17,319 nt of DNA from Bdellovibrionota bacterium (GTDB lineage Bacteria; Bdellovibrionota; Bacteriovoracia; Bacteriovoracales; Bacteriovoracaceae), in the NCBI GenBank assembly GCA_030836365.1, contig JAURQB010000212.1:1-17319 (forward strand), given 5' to 3'. Positions 14,378-17,319 of this stretch are shown piece after piece. Position 1 is the first letter of the stretch; every line of letters starts with the position of its first letter. Under the pieces are notes generated by a model that saw only the letters and a program-made list of their open reading frames with translations, was not told the DNA's origin and searched no databases. A program made the translations under genes and the position numbers.

Positions 14378-14768
14378 TTTTTTCTTGATGAATTAATCTG
14401 AGGTTACCTTTAATTGCGTTAAAACTCTCAATTAAAAGGTCATTTTTTTTTTTATATTTAAGATTAATATACCCAATCTTAAATCTCTTCACCTCTTTAA
14501 AGCACTCTGCTTGGTCAAAAGAAACTTCAGATTCCCTATTTTCGTCGACGCAGCCTTTTACTTTTTCACTCAAATATTTTTTCACCGAAATATCAATTTC
14601 CTTTTCTCTATTCAGGAACTCTTCGATGGAAATTTTCTGTATCTCCTCCAGGTCCAGTTTAATATTTTCAGTTTGAATGTTAGCACTTAAATCTAAAGTT
14701 ATGATGAGACACAACCCACTAAAAAATAGTTTTCCAATTCTTGTGCCCAAATTCAGAATATACAACAT
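14325..14768 (-). CDS. small exported helical protein
   Basis: 147 residues from ATG 14768. The N-terminus MLYILNLGTRIGKLFFSGLCLIITLDLSA reads, in parts, as a basic region (TRIGK) plus a hydrophobic core ending in LSA, so cleavage after A29 is likely. The mature part is strongly charged and probably alpha-helical (KLDLEEIQKISIEEFLNREKE in shorter pieces, then KRFKIGYINLKYKKK), with two cysteines (C73, C89) that could pair. No family recognised. The start is uncertain: GGAGG touches ATG 14768 directly, which is too close, so the TTG one codon later (14765) or another codon just downstream may be used. It overlaps the maf end by about 50 nt, so it is coupled to maf and is the last gene of the fecR-maf operon. 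Its 3' end overlaps the small plus-strand ORF. Confidence 0.65.
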   Translation of the reverse strand: MLYILNLGTRIGKLFFSGLCLIITLDLSANIQTENIKLDLEEIQKISIEEFLNREKEIDISVKKYLSEKVKGCVDENRESEVSFDQAECFKEVKRFKIGYINLKYKKKNDLLIESFNAIKGNLRLIHQEKIKLIQDSSPEEEKFVEL

Positions 14769-15333
14769 CCTCCAATAATACTTCCAAAAGCTCAATTGGC
14801 AAACCAATTACATTGGTAAGGCTTCCTTCAATCGAGGATACAAAATAGCAATTTGGGTCTTGAATAGCATAAGAGCCGGCTTTATCTCGATAGGTATTAA
14901 ATTTCAAATAGTGCTCAATGCTTTCGTTGGCGAGCTCAAAGAAGTTGACATTAGTCACCTCTGTACGGGTCACTTTATGCCTCCCATGAGAAAAGCCAAC
15001 GCACAAGGAGGTTACTACCTGATGACATTTACCACTTAGAAACCTTATCGTTTCAAATGCTTCCAGATAATCTTTTGGCTTACCGTAAATCTTATCCTTA
15101 AAACAAACAATCGTGTCTCCAGTTATTATCACTGCACTCTCACTAGAGATGCTTTCAGAAATATGATCGAACTTCCTAGCAGCTATATCCTCACAAAATA
15201 GCTTCGGTTCTGAAAACTTTGAGACCTCGTCAATTTCAGGCTTTAAAACCTGAAAGTCTAATCCGAGAGAGCGCAAAATATCTTGCCTTCTTGGGCTTCC
15301 TGAGCCCAGAATTAAATTATTTTTTTTATTCAT
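14719..15333 (-). CDS. maf: Maf nucleoside triphosphate pyrophosphatase (dTTP/UTPase type)
   Basis: Cytoplasmic house-cleaning enzyme that hydrolyses dTTP/UTP and modified pyrimidine nucleotides to monophosphates and PPi; Maf proteins are also linked to septum inhibition. 204 residues, normal length. Motifs: LILGSGSPRR (7-16), PEIDE (32-36), TGDTIVCFKDKIYGKPKD (71-88), SGKCHQVVTSLCVG (100-113), the catalytic-region YRDKAGSYAIQ (148-158) and GSLTNVIGLPIE (170-181). The DKAGSYAIQ form is that of the YhdE/dTTPase-UTPase subgroup rather than the m7GTPase (YceF) subgroup. Its ATG overlaps the fecR stop (ATGA, 15333-15330), so it is translated as part of that operon. The C-terminal tail (about 15 residues past ELLEVLLED) is longer than in most relatives. 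Confidence 0.95.
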   Translation of the reverse strand: MNKKNNLILGSGSPRRQDILRSLGLDFQVLKPEIDEVSKFSEPKLFCEDIAARKFDHISESISSESAVIITGDTIVCFKDKIYGKPKDYLEAFETIRFLSGKCHQVVTSLCVGFSHGRHKVTRTEVTNVNFFELANESIEHYLKFNTYRDKAGSYAIQDPNCYFVSSIEGSLTNVIGLPIELLEVLLEDVVYSEFGHKNWKTIF

Positions 15334-16736
15334 TTCAAATGGTCCTCGAACTCCTGGAAATGCATCGACATTTTATTATTAAACATGATCACTTCTCTTA
15401 GCATATTCTCACGACTTACCCCATTGAAACTAATTTTAATTTCGGAAAACAAACGATTGAAATAATTCGAGTACTGATAATAGTCGATGTATCTACTCAT
15501 TTTATCAATATTTTTATAGCCATTTTTTTTTAGGAAGACTTCTCTTTCCCCCAGAAATGAGGCGCCTTGTTTATTCATGTATTCAATTAAAAATTTCTTT
15601 CTATTTTTCAAATTCACATCGCTAATCATGTACCGCCTCCAGAATTTCATTTGAGAATTTGAGGAAAAAAACAACCCTGCATTTTTAGAGATAAATATCT
15701 CTGAGATAATTTCTATCGATGGTATATCTGAAACTGAAAAATCACCAAACCAATACAAATTGCTATCAACAATTTCAACAACACCGCTTAAGCCAATCGA
15801 ATACCACACTTTTTTCTTTGAAAACTCAAATTTTTCTAACCGCTCAATATTTTTCTTGTAAAACAATGCACCTTCATCAATCCTGGTAACTTTGAGGTGA
15901 TCATTCCCCTGCCAATCAACAACAAACTCTAAGCTTGCTTGTTTAAAGTCAATAATTAAGTATGGGCTGTTAATGATATGATTTATTTTTTTTGAATCAA
16001 ATATTCCACGATTATTAGCTTTTAAAAAGTTCAACATCCTATATTTTTCATTATGAAAAGTGCGAGAAGTGTAGTTGTCTCTTTTAGAAAAATCTAAAAA
16101 ATCTACGAACTCATGAAAATCAAAAAATGGATAAAAAATCCTATCACTCTCGAATACAGATGATGGCCCTGAGCTCTCCTCTCTCCTCGAAACAAAAATT
16201 ACATTTCCATTATTAATACGATGAAAAAATATGATATTTTTTGGAGATACTTCAAAAGACTCAAGTGAGTATATCGAATTCGGAGACATACGAATAATCG
16301 TTCCATCGACGAGAGTGATCCACGCATGACCGTTATCTTTTGTTTCAATAAGGTCTCCTTGCTTCAAAAGTCCATTTTTTTTTGATTGGATTCGTCCATC
16401 ACCGCGAAAAACACTCACCTTCCCCTTGATTGCCGCCAACTTACCTAGAATTAAGTTATTTTTTTCATCATAATCTTCAAATTGCCTTCCATTATTCAGA
16501 ACTTTTTGCAGCCTTTTTATTCGCCAGCTGGCCGTACTAAACTCTAGGTTCTGAAACTGTAATTCTTCCATTTGTCTGTTGTATATTTCGTCAACAGAAT
16601 ACTCAGTATTTTCTGAAAGGTTCAAAGGAGAATTGACAATTATCTCACTTGAAAGCTGGCCAAAATCAGGAACACTCCCCCATGAGAAGACGTCAAAACT
16701 AAAAGATAAAAAACATAATGCTATTACTATCTGCAT
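15330..16736 (-). CDS. secreted FecR-domain protein
   Basis: 468 residues. Signal peptide MQIVIALCFLSFSFDVFS, unusual in lacking a basic residue before the hydrophobic core, likely cut near residue 18. A FecR-type beta domain spans about 98-185: LGKLAAIKGKVSVFRGDG, then GLLKQGDLIETKDNGHAWI, LVDGTIIRMSPNSIYSLES and GNVIFVSRR, with the characteristic 'G-x-x-L-x-x-G-D-x-I-x-T' core. The other ~280 residues, rich in Phe, Asn and Lys, match nothing I recognise. Stand-alone FecR-domain proteins of this kind in Gram-negatives are periplasmic or surface proteins, not necessarily the iron-dicitrate anti-sigma factor. No sigma factor gene is adjacent, so signalling is not supported. First gene of fecR-maf-exported protein; no Shine-Dalgarno is visible before ATG 16736. 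Confidence 0.85.
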   Translation of the reverse strand: MQIVIALCFLSFSFDVFSWGSVPDFGQLSSEIIVNSPLNLSENTEYSVDEIYNRQMEELQFQNLEFSTASWRIKRLQKVLNNGRQFEDYDEKNNLILGKLAAIKGKVSVFRGDGRIQSKKNGLLKQGDLIETKDNGHAWITLVDGTIIRMSPNSIYSLESFEVSPKNIIFFHRINNGNVIFVSRREESSGPSSVFESDRIFYPFFDFHEFVDFLDFSKRDNYTSRTFHNEKYRMLNFLKANNRGIFDSKKINHIINSPYLIIDFKQASLEFVVDWQGNDHLKVTRIDEGALFYKKNIERLEKFEFSKKKVWYSIGLSGVVEIVDSNLYWFGDFSVSDIPSIEIISEIFISKNAGLFFSSNSQMKFWRRYMISDVNLKNRKKFLIEYMNKQGASFLGEREVFLKKNGYKNIDKMSRYIDYYQYSNYFNRLFSEIKISFNGVSRENMLREVIMFNNKMSMHFQEFEDHLK

Positions 16737-16873
16737 AGTTTGTTTATCGGTTGAATTAAGATGATATAAATAGGCAAATTTTTCTCATTTCATTCGATTT
16801 ATCCAAACTCAAATCTAGGCAATATGCACAATATTTTGTATAGCTTTAACGAACTTTTAAAAAAGAGGTAAAT
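16737..16873. other. divergent intergenic region fecR-protein / ileS
   Basis: 137 bp that must carry promoters for both directions. Only weak hexamers are seen (e.g. TATAAA at 16765-16770 and TATAGC at 16839-16844 on the plus strand, neither with a good -35). A small palindrome AATAT-GCACA-ATATT lies at 16820-16834. No T-box-like structure is evident before ileS in this short leader. Confidence 0.5.
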
Positions 16874-17319
16874 GTGTCATCTGAATCTAATGGACAAGAG
16901 AGTTTTAGCTTTCCAAAAATGGAAAATTCCATCCTTAGCTACTGGAAGGAAAAAGACATTTTTAAGAAATCTTTAGATCAAACCAAAGATTCTGAACCCT
17001 ACATCTTCTATGATGGACCTCCATTTGCGACCGGGCTTCCTCACCACGGACACCTTGTTGGTAGTATCTTGAAAGATATTGTCCCGAGATATTTTACGAT
17101 GAAAGGTAAATATGTTGAGAGACGTTTTGGTTGGGACTGTCATGGCCTGCCAATCGAGCATGAGATCGACAAACAACTTGGTATGTCTGCCCAAGACGCA
17201 GTTAAAGAGCTCGGAATAAAGAAATACAACGATGAGTGTCGCAAAATTGTGCAACGCTACACATCAGAGTGGGAAAAAACAATATCTCGAATTGGCCGCT
17301 GGGTAGATTTTGAAAATGA
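16874..17319 (+). CDS. ileS: isoleucyl-tRNA synthetase, eukaryote-like type (N-terminal part)
   Basis: The first 148 codons of a class I aminoacyl-tRNA synthetase, truncated by the window edge. GTG 16874 is preceded by AGAGG at good spacing; an ATG two bases earlier opens a different, unrelated frame. Visible: FPKMENSILSYWKEKDIFKKS (in pieces, 13-33), YDGPPFATGLPHHGHL with the HIGH signature as HHGH (57-60), KDIVPRYFTMKGKYVERRFGWDCHGLPIEHEIDK across 67-100, and the conserved helix after it. The GLPHxGH and VERRFGWDxHGLPIEHEIDK wording is that of type 2 (eukaryotic/Thermus-like) IleRS, not of the E. coli type (which has GSIHIGH). The editing and anticodon domains lie outside the window. Transcribed divergently from the FecR-domain operon. 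Confidence 0.95.
   Translation, partial: MSSESNGQESFSFPKMENSILSYWKEKDIFKKSLDQTKDSEPYIFYDGPPFATGLPHHGHLVGSILKDIVPRYFTMKGKYVERRFGWDCHGLPIEHEIDKQLGMSAQDAVKELGIKKYNDECRKIVQRYTSEWEKTISRIGRWVDFEN

Noticed and set aside
16756..16788. Mini-ORF MRKICLFISS just upstream of the FecR-domain gene, like a broken signal peptide
   Set aside because: Different frame, no ribosome site, and the annotated start already gives a full signal peptide; probably chance, although an upstream indel in an older start is not excluded.
1..17319. CRISPR, tRNA, rRNA, insertion sequences, toxin-antitoxin or phage-defence genes
   Set aside because: Read for and not found: no regularly spaced repeats, no cloverleaf with CCA end, no transposase motif, and no defence-family domains in any of the supported genes.

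Overview
The window is A/T-rich, gene-dense bacterial chromosome with tightly packed, mostly minus-strand operons, many 1-14 nt gene overlaps and several TTG/GTG starts. The gene set suggests a Gram-negative relative of Bdellovibrionota (Bacteriovorax/Halobacteriovorax type) or another former deltaproteobacterium. It includes a GldG/DUF4340 ABC module, a TatT-type TRAP transporter, a FecR-domain protein, a HddA-like GHMP kinase and a eukaryote-type IleRS. This placement is an inference from gene content and composition; there is no rRNA or other decisive marker. I saw no tRNA, rRNA, CRISPR array, insertion sequence, prophage or frameshifted gene.

Layout from left to right. (1) 1-2658, minus strand: a compact operon read tdk -> hpt -> GHMP sugar kinase -> unknown Cys-motif protein that runs off the left edge. 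This is nucleotide salvage plus a sugar-kinase pair. (2) 2744-7494, minus strand: ABC ATPase -> fused ABC permease/GldG-like auxiliary protein -> DUF4340 protein -> small multipass membrane protein, all overlapping. (3) 7593-8585, plus strand: nrnA (DHH/DHHA1 phosphoesterase), divergent from the ABC operon and overlapping convergently with the next operon. (4) 8572-13854, minus strand: a complete TRAP transporter of the TPR-protein-associated type, tatT lipoprotein -> solute-binding protein -> small permease -> large permease. A Cys-rich secreted protein of unknown function is attached 4 nt downstream. (5) 13855-14161: a roughly 300-bp divergent control region with palindromes and a good sigma70-like promoter, driving a 71-residue basic protein on the plus strand. 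(6) 14325-16736, minus strand: FecR-domain protein -> Maf nucleotide pyrophosphatase -> small exported protein, translationally coupled. (7) 16874-end, plus strand: the first 148 codons of ileS.

Housekeeping genes (tdk, hpt, nrnA, maf, ileS) alternate with envelope systems. The most interesting part is the TatT-TRAP operon. Its binding protein has Trp where the canonical carboxylate-binding Arg of TRAP receptors should be, which points to a non-acidic, perhaps hydrophobic ligand. The operon carries an additional uncharacterised secreted protein and has a palindrome in its leader. The neighbouring promoter, hairpin and small-ORF unit at 13999-14377 is the second place to look.
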